Origin: Niastella sp.
GTDB taxonomy: Bacteria; Bacteroidota; Bacteroidia; Chitinophagales; Chitinophagaceae
Assembly: GCA_017744515.1 (NCBI GenBank)
Contig: JAGIBF010000063.1
Location: 1 to 45,390 of the forward strand
DNA: 45,390 bases
Direction of reading: 5' to 3'
The notes under the pieces were generated by a model. That model was given only the letters and a program-made list of their open reading frames with translations, made no database searches and was not told where the DNA came from. Positions within the stretch are counted from its first letter, which is position 1. Every line of letters starts with the position of its first letter. Position numbers and translations under genes: made by a program. This document shows positions 16,031-24,276 of the stretch, piece by piece.

Positions 16031-18649
16031 ATGAACTTAAACAATTTTACCATCAAGGCCCAGGAAGTGATCGCGCAAGCACAGCAGATCGCTTTCAACC
16101 ATGGGAATGTAAATATAGAAACAGAGCACCTGCTCAAGAGCCTGCTGGACCAGGAAGATTCCCCGGTGGAATACCTGTTGAAGAAAAATAATGTAACAGT
16201 AAACCTACTGGAAAGCAAGTTGCGGGAAGCGATCGATAAGCTGCCCAAAGTAAATGGCGATGCACAGCCGGCACAGGCTATCAGCCGCGATGCCAACAAT
16301 GCCATCCTGCGTGCGGGTACTACCCTCAAGCAGTTTGGCGATGAATTCGTAAGCGTAGAACACCTGCTGCTGGCCATCGTGCAAGGCAGTGATAATACCG
16401 CACGTTTGTTGAAAGATGCCGGCCTTACCGAAAAAGGGCTGGTAGCCGCTACCAAAGACCTGCGCAAGGGCGATACCATTAAAAGCCAGACCCAGGAAAC
16501 CCAGTTCAACGCGCTGAACAAGTATGCAAAGAACCTGAACGAACTGGCGCGCCAGGGTAAACTGGACCCCGTAATAGGCAGGGACGAAGAGATTCGCCGT
16601 ACCCTGCATATCCTTTCACGTCGTAGTAAGAACAACCCCATTTTGGTGGGTGAGCCCGGTGTAGGTAAAACAGCTATTGCAGAAGGGCTGGCTATACGCA
16701 TCGTGAATGGTGATGTGCCAGACAACCTGAAGTCGAAGATCATTTATGCACTGGACATGGGGCAGCTCATTGCCGGTGCCAAGTATAAAGGAGAATTTGA
16801 AGAAAGGCTGAAAGGCGTAGTAAAAGAAGTGAGCACCAGTGAAGGAGAGATCGTTCTCTTTATCGATGAGATACATACCCTCGTAGGTGCAGGTGGTGGA
16901 GAAGGTGCCATGGATGCTGCCAATATCCTGAAGCCTGCTCTGGCAAGAGGTGAGTTGAGAGCCATTGGCGCTACTACCCTCAATGAATACCAGAAGTTTT
17001 TCGAGAAAGATAAAGCCCTGGAACGTCGCTTTCAGAAAGTAATGATCGAAGAACCCAGCGTGGAAGATGCAATATCTATCCTGCGGGGATTGAAAGATCG
17101 TTACGAAACGCACCACCATGTACGCATCAAGGACGAAGCCATCATTGCGGCAGTGGAATTGTCACACCGGTACATTACCGATCGTTTCCTGCCCGATAAA
17201 GCGATTGACCTGATCGATGAGAGCGCTGCCAAACTGCGCCTCGAAATGAACAGTATGCCCGAAGAACTGGACAAGCTGGAAAGACAGATACGCCAGTTGG
17301 AAATTGAGCGTGAAGCCATCAAACGCGAGAATGATGAATACAAGCTGCGCGAGCTCAATACAGAAATTGCCAACCTGAGCGTAGAGCGGGACACATTCAA
17401 AGCAAAATGGAAAGCAGAAAAAGAAGTAGTAGATAAAGTACAGAATGCCAAAGCAGCCATCGAGCAATTGAAGCTCGAAGCTGAACAGGCCGAGCGAAAT
17501 GGCGAATACGGTAAGGTAGCTGAAATACGCTACGGCAAGATCAAAGAACAGGAAAAGATCATTGGAGAGCTTACAGACGAGTTGCAGGGAGTTAATGAAA
17601 AGCGCTTGTTGAAAGAGGAAGTGGACGCGGAAGATATTGCAGAAAATGTAGCGAAGGCCACCGGTATACCGGTAACGCGTATGTTGCAGAGTGAGAAAGA
17701 AAAACTGTTGCATCTGGAAGAACACCTCCATGAGCGTGTGGTAGGTCAGGAAGAAGCAATTACCGCCGTAGCGGATGCTATCCGCCGTAGTCGCGCAGGG
17801 TTACAGGATCCCAGGAAGCCTATCGGTTCCTTCATCTTCCTTGGTACTACCGGGGTAGGTAAAACGGAACTGGCGAAAGCCCTGGCCGAATACCTCTTCG
17901 ACGACGAAGGTATGATGACGCGTATTGACATGAGTGAGTACCAGGAAAAACATACGGTGTCGCGACTGGTAGGCGCCCCTCCGGGATATGTTGGTTATGA
18001 CGAAGGAGGACAGCTCTCCGAAGCAGTAAGACGCAAGCCCTATAGTGTGGTATTGCTCGATGAGATCGAGAAAGCGCACCCCGATGTATGGAACGTATTG
18101 TTGCAGGTATTGGATGATGGCCGCCTTACCGATAACAAAGGCCGGGTGGTGAACTTCAAGAATACGATCATCATCATGACCAGCAACATTGGTAGCCACC
18201 TCATACAGGAAGCCTTTGAAGGTGTGAGCGAACGCAACGTGGAAGATGCTAACGAAAAAGCAAAAGTAGAAGTGATGAACCTGCTGCGGCAAACCATCCG
18301 CCCCGAGTTTTTGAACCGGGTAGATGAGGTGATCATGTTCCAGCCATTACTCAAAAAAGAGATCAGGGGAATTATCACGATCCAGCTGAACAACCTGCGG
18401 AAATTAGTGGCCGCCAACGGCATCGACCTCCAGTTCAGTGAATATGCGGTAGACTACCTGGCAGAGAACGGATTCGATCCCCAATTCGGTGCACGCCCGC
18501 TTAAGCGGCTCATCCAGAAAGAGATCGTGAACCAGTTATCCAAAAAGATACTGGCAGGCGATATCGACAGGACGCACCCGGTACTGGTAGACGTATTCGA
18601 CGGCGTGGTTGTCTTCAGGAACGAAGTGCCCAATCACATCACTTCTTAA
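16031..18649 (+). CDS. clpB: ATP-dependent disaggregase
   Basis: 872 residues from the ATG at 16031 (MNLNNFTIKAQE); the upstream in-frame Met codons add unrelated sequence. ClpB works with DnaK to pull proteins out of aggregates in the cytoplasm. Seen: the N-terminal Clp repeats (about 1-150), AAA+ domain 1 with Walker A GEPGVGKT (about 207) and Walker B LFIDEIHTLVGAG, the long coiled-coil M domain (about 400-530) rich in Glu and Lys that separates ClpB from ClpA/ClpC, AAA+ domain 2 with GTTGVGKT (about 605), and the C-terminal domain with FGARPLKR. Length is standard. I see no clear heat-shock operator upstream. Confidence 0.97.
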   Translation: MNLNNFTIKAQEVIAQAQQIAFNHGNVNIETEHLLKSLLDQEDSPVEYLLKKNNVTVNLLESKLREAIDKLPKVNGDAQPAQAISRDANNAILRAGTTLKQFGDEFVSVEHLLLAIVQGSDNTARLLKDAGLTEKGLVAATKDLRKGDTIKSQTQETQFNALNKYAKNLNELARQGKLDPVIGRDEEIRRTLHILSRRSKNNPILVGEPGVGKTAIAEGLAIRIVNGDVPDNLKSKIIYALDMGQLIAGAKYKGEFEERLKGVVKEVSTSEGEIVLFIDEIHTLVGAGGGEGAMDAANILKPALARGELRAIGATTLNEYQKFFEKDKALERRFQKVMIEEPSVEDAISILRGLKDRYETHHHVRIKDEAIIAAVELSHRYITDRFLPDKAIDLIDESAAKLRLEMNSMPEELDKLERQIRQLEIEREAIKRENDEYKLRELNTEIANLSVERDTFKAKWKAEKEVVDKVQNAKAAIEQLKLEAEQAERNGEYGKVAEIRYGKIKEQEKIIGELTDELQGVNEKRLLKEEVDAEDIAENVAKATGIPVTRMLQSEKEKLLHLEEHLHERVVGQEEAITAVADAIRRSRAGLQDPRKPIGSFIFLGTTGVGKTELAKALAEYLFDDEGMMTRIDMSEYQEKHTVSRLVGAPPGYVGYDEGGQLSEAVRRKPYSVVLLDEIEKAHPDVWNVLLQVLDDGRLTDNKGRVVNFKNTIIIMTSNIGSHLIQEAFEGVSERNVEDANEKAKVEVMNLLRQTIRPEFLNRVDEVIMFQPLLKKEIRGIITIQLNNLRKLVAANGIDLQFSEYAVDYLAENGFDPQFGARPLKRLIQKEIVNQLSKKILAGDIDRTHPVLVDVFDGVVVFRNEVPNHITS

Positions 18650-18699
18650 CCGGCATGCCACCAATCAGAGACTAAAACCGTCTTAATAACATATTACCA

Positions 18700-18731
18700 A
18701 AGCCATTCTGCCGCGAGCGGAGTGGCTTTTT
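18700..18731 (+). terminator. Terminator after clpB
   Basis: AAGCCA (18700-18705) pairs with TGGCTT (18723-18728), with an inner CCG/CGG, followed by T-rich sequence. Confidence 0.7.
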
Positions 18732-18780
18732 ATTTACCGCACAGTTAATCGGTTGATTATCTGTGCATTTCGTATAGATG

Positions 18781-18844
18781 TCAGCCTGAGCCTGTCGAAG
18801 GCTTTTGAGGGTAGGTCGCCCTCAAAGGGCGGCTCACCCTCAAA
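18781..18844. repeat. Dispersed repeat plus palindromic element
   Basis: TCAGCCTGAGCCTGTCGAAG (18781-18800) is a copy of the CCTGAGCTTGTCGAAGG family. Directly after it TTTGAGGGT (18804-18812) pairs with ACCCTCAAA (18836-18844), with an inner GCCC/GGGC. The palindrome resembles the one at 28190-28230 in sequence, not only in shape. It ends 23 bases before the next gene. Confidence 0.7.
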
Positions 18845-18867
18845 AAAGTAAAAAAGGAAACCGAAAT

Positions 18868-19440
18868 ATGGCAGTAAACAATAAACCTAAAGTCATCGAG
18901 ATCATTTCACCCAAAGACATCTGGCAGGGACCTGCCAGCGCCCCGGTGAAACTGGTGGAGTTTGGCGATTATGAAAGTGAAGGCTGCGCGAAAGCGCATG
19001 AAGTAATTAAAAAGATCCTCCATACCTATGGCGATGAGGTACGGTTCAACTACCGGCATTTCCCCCTGACGCAAATACACCAGCGAGCCCACAAAGCAGC
19101 TGAGGCAGCGGTAGGAGCGGGCCAGGCCGGTAAGTTTTGGGAAATGCACGATATAATATTCAGGAACCGTAAGCACCTGGGTACTGCAAGTCTGAAAGAG
19201 TACAGCAGGGAAGCAGGCGTTTCAGACAAGCATTTCCTGCCCCGGCTGATCGATTCATTTTATGGTTGGACAGTACGGGCCGATCTGTTGGATGGTCTTT
19301 CATTGGGCGTAAGGGACGTACCTGCTTTCTTCATCAACGGAGAAGTATATACAGGTAAGCCTACCTTCGAGGGCCTGAGCAAAGCCATCGACGAAGCCCT
19401 GAAAGGCAAGCGTAAAGCGCCTGCCAAACAACGGGCATAA
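18868..19440 (+). CDS. DsbA-like thioredoxin-fold protein with a single active-site Cys
   Basis: 190 residues from the ATG at 18868 (MAVNNKPK); upstream codons run through a repeat. The fold is the DsbA/thioredoxin_4 type: SAPVKLVEFGDYES before the active site, a helical insert, and a cis-Pro loop (DVPAFFING, then YTGKPTFEGL). The CxxC is reduced to Ser37-Glu-Gly-Cys40, so it cannot form the usual intramolecular disulphide. There is no signal peptide, which points to a cytoplasmic, glutaredoxin- or FrnE-like role. Related proteins are often annotated as putative Na+/H+ antiporter-associated disulphide proteins. Confidence 0.85.
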   Translation: MAVNNKPKVIEIISPKDIWQGPASAPVKLVEFGDYESEGCAKAHEVIKKILHTYGDEVRFNYRHFPLTQIHQRAHKAAEAAVGAGQAGKFWEMHDIIFRNRKHLGTASLKEYSREAGVSDKHFLPRLIDSFYGWTVRADLLDGLSLGVRDVPAFFINGEVYTGKPTFEGLSKAIDEALKGKRKAPAKQRA

Positions 19441-19445
19441 AGCAT

Positions 19446-19530
19446 TGTCAGGCTGAGCTTGTCGAAGTCTTCCCATGTCAGGCTGAGCTTGTCGAAGCCT
19501 TCCCATGTCAGGCTGAGCTTGTCGAAGCCT
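19446..19530. repeat. Three tandem copies of a 30-base repeat
   Basis: TGTCAGGCTGAGCTTGTCGA begins at 19446, 19476 and 19506, an exact 30-base period, with TCCCA between units; the copies are nearly identical. Same family as 7295, 18781 and 35435. Confidence 0.9.
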
Positions 19531-19567
19531 TAAACGGTTTTTTTCCAAAAAGTGTACATAGTCTCAT

Positions 19568-19596
19568 AAAGGCCGTCTCAAAAGGACGGCCTTTTT
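19568..19596 (+). terminator. Terminator
   Basis: AAAGGCCGTC (19568-19577) and GACGGCCTTT form a 10-bp stem around TCAAAAG, followed by a T run. Confidence 0.85.
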
Positions 19597-19653
19597 CACA
19601 TGCTGTTAATCCCTTAAACCCAAAAAATCCCGGTTCAGACATATATTTACGCC

Positions 19654-21084
19654 ATGAAATTCCTGCCGATCCCTTGCATCATTATCACCCTGTTTTTCCT
19701 GGTATCCTGTGGAGGCGCTAAAAAAGCGGTTACAACGGCCAGTGAGCCGCCTGCCCGCCTGTTGCCCGCCCTGCCGGTGTCGCAGATCAATATTCCCATT
19801 AAGGTATACATGAAACCACTGCTGAGCCTGATGGACAGTATGACGGCCAAAGAGTTTACCAGCGACAAATGGCCCAATTACATGCAAAGCGGTTGCGACT
19901 TCCGGTACAAATACCGTTTCGTGCGTTCCCCTTTTGTGATCACCTGCGTCAACAATAAAGTGAACATTGGTTTCCGTGGCAATTACCAGATAGCCGGCAG
20001 CCGTTGTGTGTGTGCATTCGATAAACAAGTATCACCCTGGGTAAGCGGCAGCTGTGGGTTTGGCGATGAAGCACTGCGCCGGGTAGACCTCAACATCAGC
20101 TCGGTGCTCAACCTGTTGCCCAACCACCAGATCATGACGGCCACCCGGCTCGAAGCCTTAAAACCTATCGACAAATGTCAGGTGACGTTGCTGCAAAACG
20201 ATATGACCTCCGAGATCATGGACAGCATCAAGGCATCCGTAGAAAGCTATTGTACCACCTTCGACAAGTTTGTGCAGGCTGTCAACAACAACGCCTTTCT
20301 GCAGCAATGGCGTGGTGGCGGCAGTCGTGTGATGGCCGTCAGCAAATATGGATACCTCAACCTGAACCCCACGAAGCTGCAGGTAAGTAGTTTCAACGTA
20401 AACCGGGATACCTTATACTTCGCCCTCGGTTTCCAGGGCAGCCCTAAATTCTCGTCCGATAGCAACCGGCTGGTAACAAGAGTGCCGCTGCCACCCATTT
20501 CCGGCACCGATAACAGCGGAACGATCAGCACCTGGTTCGATGCAGTATATGAATACAAATTCTTCAATAAGCTGCTAAACGACAGCCTTAGCAATAAACC
20601 ATTCGAAGTAGAAGGTCGCACCTTCGTGATCAAAGATGTAAACATAAGAGGGAGCAATGACGGTAAAATAGCAGTAGACGTGTCTTTTACCGGCAACCGC
20701 AAGGGTGTATTGCACCTCAGCGGCACCCCTGTGCTGGACACGGCCCGCCAATACCTTTCCATGCCCGATATTACCTTTGCCCTCGATACCAAAGACATCC
20801 TGGTCAACATTGCCAAAGGCATGTTCCGCAAAAAGATCATGAAAGAACTCCAGGGCAAGTCTGTGCTCGACATTGCTGCCCTTATCCAGAAAAATAAAAG
20901 CCTTATAGAAGCCCGCCTCAACCAGCAGGTTACCGACTGGATGAGTACTACAGGTAAGCTCGAAAGCGTTAAAGTGATAGGCCTGTTGCCCCAAAAGGAT
21001 TATATTCAGATACAGGCATATATAAAAGGCAGCATCGTACTCATTGGCCGGCCGCCGGCTAACCTGTTGAGTATGAAGCGCTAA
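19654..21084 (+). CDS. DUF4403 family lipoprotein
   Basis: 476 residues. Signal peptide with lipobox LVSCGG near residue 19, so it is lipid-anchored. The body fits DUF4403: INIPIKVYMKPL at the start, a Cys-containing block (SGCDFRYKYRF, GSRCVCAF, SGSCGFG), and a C-terminal repeat of the same beta/alpha unit (VDVSFTGNRKGVLHLSGTPV, then LNQQVTDWMS). The family fold resembles tubular lipid-binding-like domains, but I know of no assigned function. It stands alone behind a terminator. TATATTTA at 19642-19649 is a possible -7 element close to the ATG. Confidence 0.85.
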   Translation: MKFLPIPCIIITLFFLVSCGGAKKAVTTASEPPARLLPALPVSQINIPIKVYMKPLLSLMDSMTAKEFTSDKWPNYMQSGCDFRYKYRFVRSPFVITCVNNKVNIGFRGNYQIAGSRCVCAFDKQVSPWVSGSCGFGDEALRRVDLNISSVLNLLPNHQIMTATRLEALKPIDKCQVTLLQNDMTSEIMDSIKASVESYCTTFDKFVQAVNNNAFLQQWRGGGSRVMAVSKYGYLNLNPTKLQVSSFNVNRDTLYFALGFQGSPKFSSDSNRLVTRVPLPPISGTDNSGTISTWFDAVYEYKFFNKLLNDSLSNKPFEVEGRTFVIKDVNIRGSNDGKIAVDVSFTGNRKGVLHLSGTPVLDTARQYLSMPDITFALDTKDILVNIAKGMFRKKIMKELQGKSVLDIAALIQKNKSLIEARLNQQVTDWMSTTGKLESVKVIGLLPQKDYIQIQAYIKGSIVLIGRPPANLLSMKR

Positions 21085-21238
21085 AAACGTCGGTAACATC
21101 AATTTGAGATAGCCGGGATGCAGCATGAAATAAAAATCCGGAGGCGGCAACCTATGAAGCATGCATTCCGTATTATGGGGTGTTCCGGAAATATTGTAAC
21201 TTATTAAAGAAGTTTTACAATTGTAAACCAACCATCCC

Positions 21239-21829
21239 TTGCTCGCAGATAACCCGAAAATTTCTGCCCTGTTGAACGGCTGTCGTCAAAATGACCGTAA
21301 CAGTCAAAAGGAGCTCTATTACCTGCTCCGCGGGTTTGCTATGAAGATTTGTTACCGTTACACCAATGCCCAGGAAGAGTCAGAAGAGATCATGAACGAA
21401 GGTTTCGTCAAACTGTTCAAGAACGTGCACCAGTTTGATGAGAACCGGCAGGAAGATACCTTGCTGTCCCTCAAAGGATGGTTCAAGCGTATCCTGATCA
21501 ATACCTGTATCGACCATTACCGTAAAATGAACGCCTCGGTGAGCGGTCACGTATTAAACCATGAGTCCGAATCAATCCCGGACCATAGTGAAACCGGCAT
21601 AGATATTTTATCGTATAAAGAAATAATAGAAGCAGTCCGCTTGTTGTCACCCGGCTACAGAGCCGTGTTCAACCTGTTTGTGATAGAAGGATTAAGTCAT
21701 GAGGAAATAGCCAATGTGCTGGGGATTTCAGTGGGCGCTTCAAAATCCAACTTATCAAAAGCCAGAGACAACCTCAGAAAACTATTGTTGAATAAAACAC
21801 AGTACAACGTGTATGTATCCCCTCAATGA
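21239..21829 (+). CDS. ECF-type RNA polymerase sigma factor (second copy)
   Basis: 196 residues if translation begins at the TTG at 21239; a stop codon at 21224 and the lack of an ATG before residue 35 leave little choice, and residues 1-34 contain the first helix of sigma region 2. Region 2: SEEIMNEGFVKLFKN and WFKRILINTCIDHYRK. Region 4: LSHEEIANVLGISVGASKSN. It is paralogous to the factor at 7392. The end overlaps the next gene by 17 bases. A TTG start may keep its expression low. Confidence 0.9.
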   Translation: MLADNPKISALLNGCRQNDRNSQKELYYLLRGFAMKICYRYTNAQEESEEIMNEGFVKLFKNVHQFDENRQEDTLLSLKGWFKRILINTCIDHYRKMNASVSGHVLNHESESIPDHSETGIDILSYKEIIEAVRLLSPGYRAVFNLFVIEGLSHEEIANVLGISVGASKSNLSKARDNLRKLLLNKTQYNVYVSPQ

Positions 21830-23255
21830 TAACGACCTTGACCGTTTGAGCAGGGAAGCAGCCGAACAATACGATGTAGAAGCAAGTACGTCGGGTTGGG
21901 AAACGCTGGAAAACCGGCTCAACAGGGAACTGCCACTCAAAGAAGAGAAGGAGCGCAGGCGCTTTCTGTTCTGGCTGTTCCTGATCGTATTACTGGCGGG
22001 TGGCGGCTTGCTGTGGACCATGACCAACAGGAACACTGTTCAGGTAGCCCATATAAACGCTACCCAAGATACAACCCCTGCCGCTAACCAACCATCCCCA
22101 AATGTGGGGACTACCCCGGCTCCTGCGGGCGCCACCAGCGCTGTCCCGGAAAGTGAAGCCAATACCCTGCCTGCCGGAACAATCATTACACCAGAAGATG
22201 TTGCTGCCGGCAAACCACTTGGTAACATCCCACAACCAAATAAAACTGCAGCAACAGAAAACGATAAGAAAGAAAGTCCTTTAAAAAAGAAAGCAGCACA
22301 AACACCCGCTGATGGTGATCGCGAAGAATTTCTGGTGATTGGCGAAATGCCATCTTCAGAAAAGACGCAACCTACGAAACGTCATAAAAAACAACCGGTA
22401 GTCACTAATTCTACAGACGCAGGCGAAACTGCAATCAATAATCAGCCCCCGGTAACCGGTGACCAATCCAAACAGGAGTCGGAAATAACCGGCAACCTGC
22501 AACTTGTAACCAGCAACCCGGAACCTGAAACTGTACTCCACCCCAGTATAGTAGCAGATGTAGTTTGGAACAACAAACCTGAAGGCATCCAGGCGCCATC
22601 CTTAAACCCGGCAGTAACCCCTGCTCCGCAAAACGCACCCATCGAAAATAAACACCAAAGAGAGAAAGGGCTGCAAATAGGCCTGGTAGCTGGCCCCGAT
22701 ATGAGCAATGTGAAGTTTACCGACATGGATAAGGCAGGTTACAACGTTGGTCTGCAGATAGGATATCGCTTTAGCGATCGCTGGTCAGTCAATACGGGAA
22801 TTTTCTATACAAAGAAGAATTATACCGCACAAGGCAAAGACTTTACCAAGCCCAACACAAACTGGTGGCAGACCCTTGATTTGCATGGAGTGACAGGTTA
22901 CTGCGAAATGTTTGATATACCACTCAACATACGGTACGATTTCTCTGTCAGCCAAAAGCAACGTTGGTTTGCCAGTGCAGGAGCCTCCTCCTACATTATG
23001 ACTGGCGAATATTATACGTACGACTATACTTATGGCGGTACACGCAGGCAAGTAGGCTATCCAAGAGATTCTGCCAGCAATTATCTGTTCTCCATCGTTA
23101 ACCTCTCTGCAGGCTTTGAGCGGACACTCAATAAGCGCCTCTCCCTGCAGGCAGAACCCTACTTCAAATTCCCGTTAAAAGGATTAGGGTACGGAAAACT
23201 GGACCTCAATAGCTATGGTATCTATTTCTCTGTAAAGTATAAACTGACTAAGTAA
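21813..23255 (+). CDS. Membrane-anchored beta-barrel protein, probable sigma-factor regulator (second copy)
   Basis: 480 residues with the same plan as the gene at 7930: cytoplasmic N-terminus (STSGWETLENRLNR, then EKERRR), membrane helix at about 51-70, low-complexity Pro/Thr/Ala/Asn linker (about 75-283), and a C-terminal barrel-like domain from about residue 285 (GLQIGLVAGPDMSNVKF, NVGLQIGYRFSDRWSVNTG, ending YFSVKYKLTK). Overlap with the sigma gene argues for coupled synthesis and a regulatory partnership. Part of the linker (around 22494-22511) matches an intergenic repeat found again at 30322-30339. Confidence 0.75.
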   Translation: MYPLNDNDLDRLSREAAEQYDVEASTSGWETLENRLNRELPLKEEKERRRFLFWLFLIVLLAGGGLLWTMTNRNTVQVAHINATQDTTPAANQPSPNVGTTPAPAGATSAVPESEANTLPAGTIITPEDVAAGKPLGNIPQPNKTAATENDKKESPLKKKAAQTPADGDREEFLVIGEMPSSEKTQPTKRHKKQPVVTNSTDAGETAINNQPPVTGDQSKQESEITGNLQLVTSNPEPETVLHPSIVADVVWNNKPEGIQAPSLNPAVTPAPQNAPIENKHQREKGLQIGLVAGPDMSNVKFTDMDKAGYNVGLQIGYRFSDRWSVNTGIFYTKKNYTAQGKDFTKPNTNWWQTLDLHGVTGYCEMFDIPLNIRYDFSVSQKQRWFASAGASSYIMTGEYYTYDYTYGGTRRQVGYPRDSASNYLFSIVNLSAGFERTLNKRLSLQAEPYFKFPLKGLGYGKLDLNSYGIYFSVKYKLTK

Positions 23256-23270
23256 TAGAATAGCCGAGCA

Positions 23271-23705
23271 TTATTTCGGCAGGTAAGTAACATCCGTACA
23301 AAGATATTCGAAGTCGATCTTCAGCGTTTTGATATCGGGAAGGCTTGTACGATTCGTAACAAGTTCGTATTTCTTTACTTCACCCTTTTTGGGACAACTA
23401 TAACAGGTTAAACAGGGAGTTCGCGCAATCGTATCTCCGGGTGCGCCTCTTTTAGTGATGAGTACCCCCATGTATACAAAATTATCCTTGCAGTTCTTAC
23501 AGGTATTCTCTATTGCTACTTCAACAATAGCACCTTTCAGTTCAACACTTCTCACCAGCAGGTTCCTGCAATCGAGCGTTTCAATATCCGTAAAAGGATG
23601 TTCGATGACGGTAGTCTTTTTACAATGTAACGCAGTTGAAATAAAAAGAATAACAATAAACAGTTGAATAAAACGGGTTGGGTGTGTAGGAGTTGTATTT
23701 TTCAT
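23271..23705 (-). CDS. Cysteine-rich lipoprotein of unknown function
   Basis: 144 residues. The hydrophobic leader ends in a lipobox-like TALHC, so the protein is probably lipid-anchored. Seven further Cys follow, in DC, CKNC, CLTCYSC and LC contexts, suggesting disulphides or metal binding. The order of strands is consistent with a small beta-sandwich. No family recognised. It is convergent with the barrel gene (15 bases apart), with the SET-domain gene 59 bases upstream on the same strand. Confidence 0.7.
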   Translation of the reverse strand: MKNTTPTHPTRFIQLFIVILFISTALHCKKTTVIEHPFTDIETLDCRNLLVRSVELKGAIVEVAIENTCKNCKDNFVYMGVLITKRGAPGDTIARTPCLTCYSCPKKGEVKKYELVTNRTSLPDIKTLKIDFEYLCTDVTYLPK

Positions 23706-23764
23706 GTTTGAGCGGTTGTATACATTGACAACTGCCCGTTAAACATCGTTGCTGAAGTCTTCAA

Positions 23765-24148
23765 TTACTTTGCATCAAACCACAGCGGTTTGGCATCATC
23801 CCAGGTGCCGTTATAGTTGATGAACAGCTCTTCACCCGCCTTGATAAAGCGAACCGTTTTGATGGTAATGATCTCATGCGTATAATCCATCTCATATTCG
23901 CAGTTGGAAGCGTATGAATGATTGTAAATAGGAATATAGCCCAGGGCCATGCAACATTGCTGGCGCTCACCGCCCCACTCGAAAATATAATCATGCAGGA
24001 TGGTTTGGTCAAGCAGCTTGCGGTCATCATTGTTCATCACGATCACCGGCGATATCTCAACGATACTATCCGCTTCCAGACTCTGGGAAGTAAAAACACC
24101 ACGGCCCATTACCCGGGTAGGAGCAATAAATAAACATGGCAGGATCAT
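23765..24148 (-). CDS. SET-domain protein (putative protein-lysine methyltransferase)
   Basis: 127 residues, essentially a bare SET domain. Seen: GRGVFTSQSL (SAM-side loop), the NHS motif at about 76-78 in YNHSYASNCEY, and GEELFINYNG (about 105-114) with the conserved catalytic-region Tyr112. Known SET enzymes transfer methyl from SAM to lysine. Small bacterial members like this lack the pre- and post-SET Cys clusters, and their substrates are mostly undefined. The start at 24148 is the first ATG. It is divergent from mgtE with 128 bases between. Confidence 0.9.
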   Translation of the reverse strand: MILPCLFIAPTRVMGRGVFTSQSLEADSIVEISPVIVMNNDDRKLLDQTILHDYIFEWGGERQQCCMALGYIPIYNHSYASNCEYEMDYTHEIITIKTVRFIKAGEELFINYNGTWDDAKPLWFDAK

Positions 24149-24264
24149 AAGTAAAATCGAGGTATGAGGGTCTAATATCTAAACCGTTCTAAATTAGTTA
24201 TTATTTTTGAAGAGGCACTGATCGCACCTCTGATCCCGAAAAAATAATATGCCATTCAATCCCG

Positions 24265-24272
24265 TAAATTTG
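24265..24272 (+). promoter_or_regulatory. Candidate -7 element before mgtE
   Basis: TAAATTTG matches TAnnTTTG four bases before the ATG (24277). Another match, TATTTTTG, lies at 24202-24209. Neither has a clear TTTG at -33, so I cannot say which is used. Confidence 0.35.
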
Positions 24273-24276
24273 GCCC

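Noticed and set aside
15928..16743. 271-codon open frame on the - strand opposite clpB
   Set aside because: Antisense shadow of clpB, rich in Ser/Leu/Arg as expected from the complementary frame.
19441..19530. Tandem 30-base repeats as a CRISPR array
   Set aside because: The repeat is adjacent with only five-base gaps and no unique spacers; it also occurs singly elsewhere.
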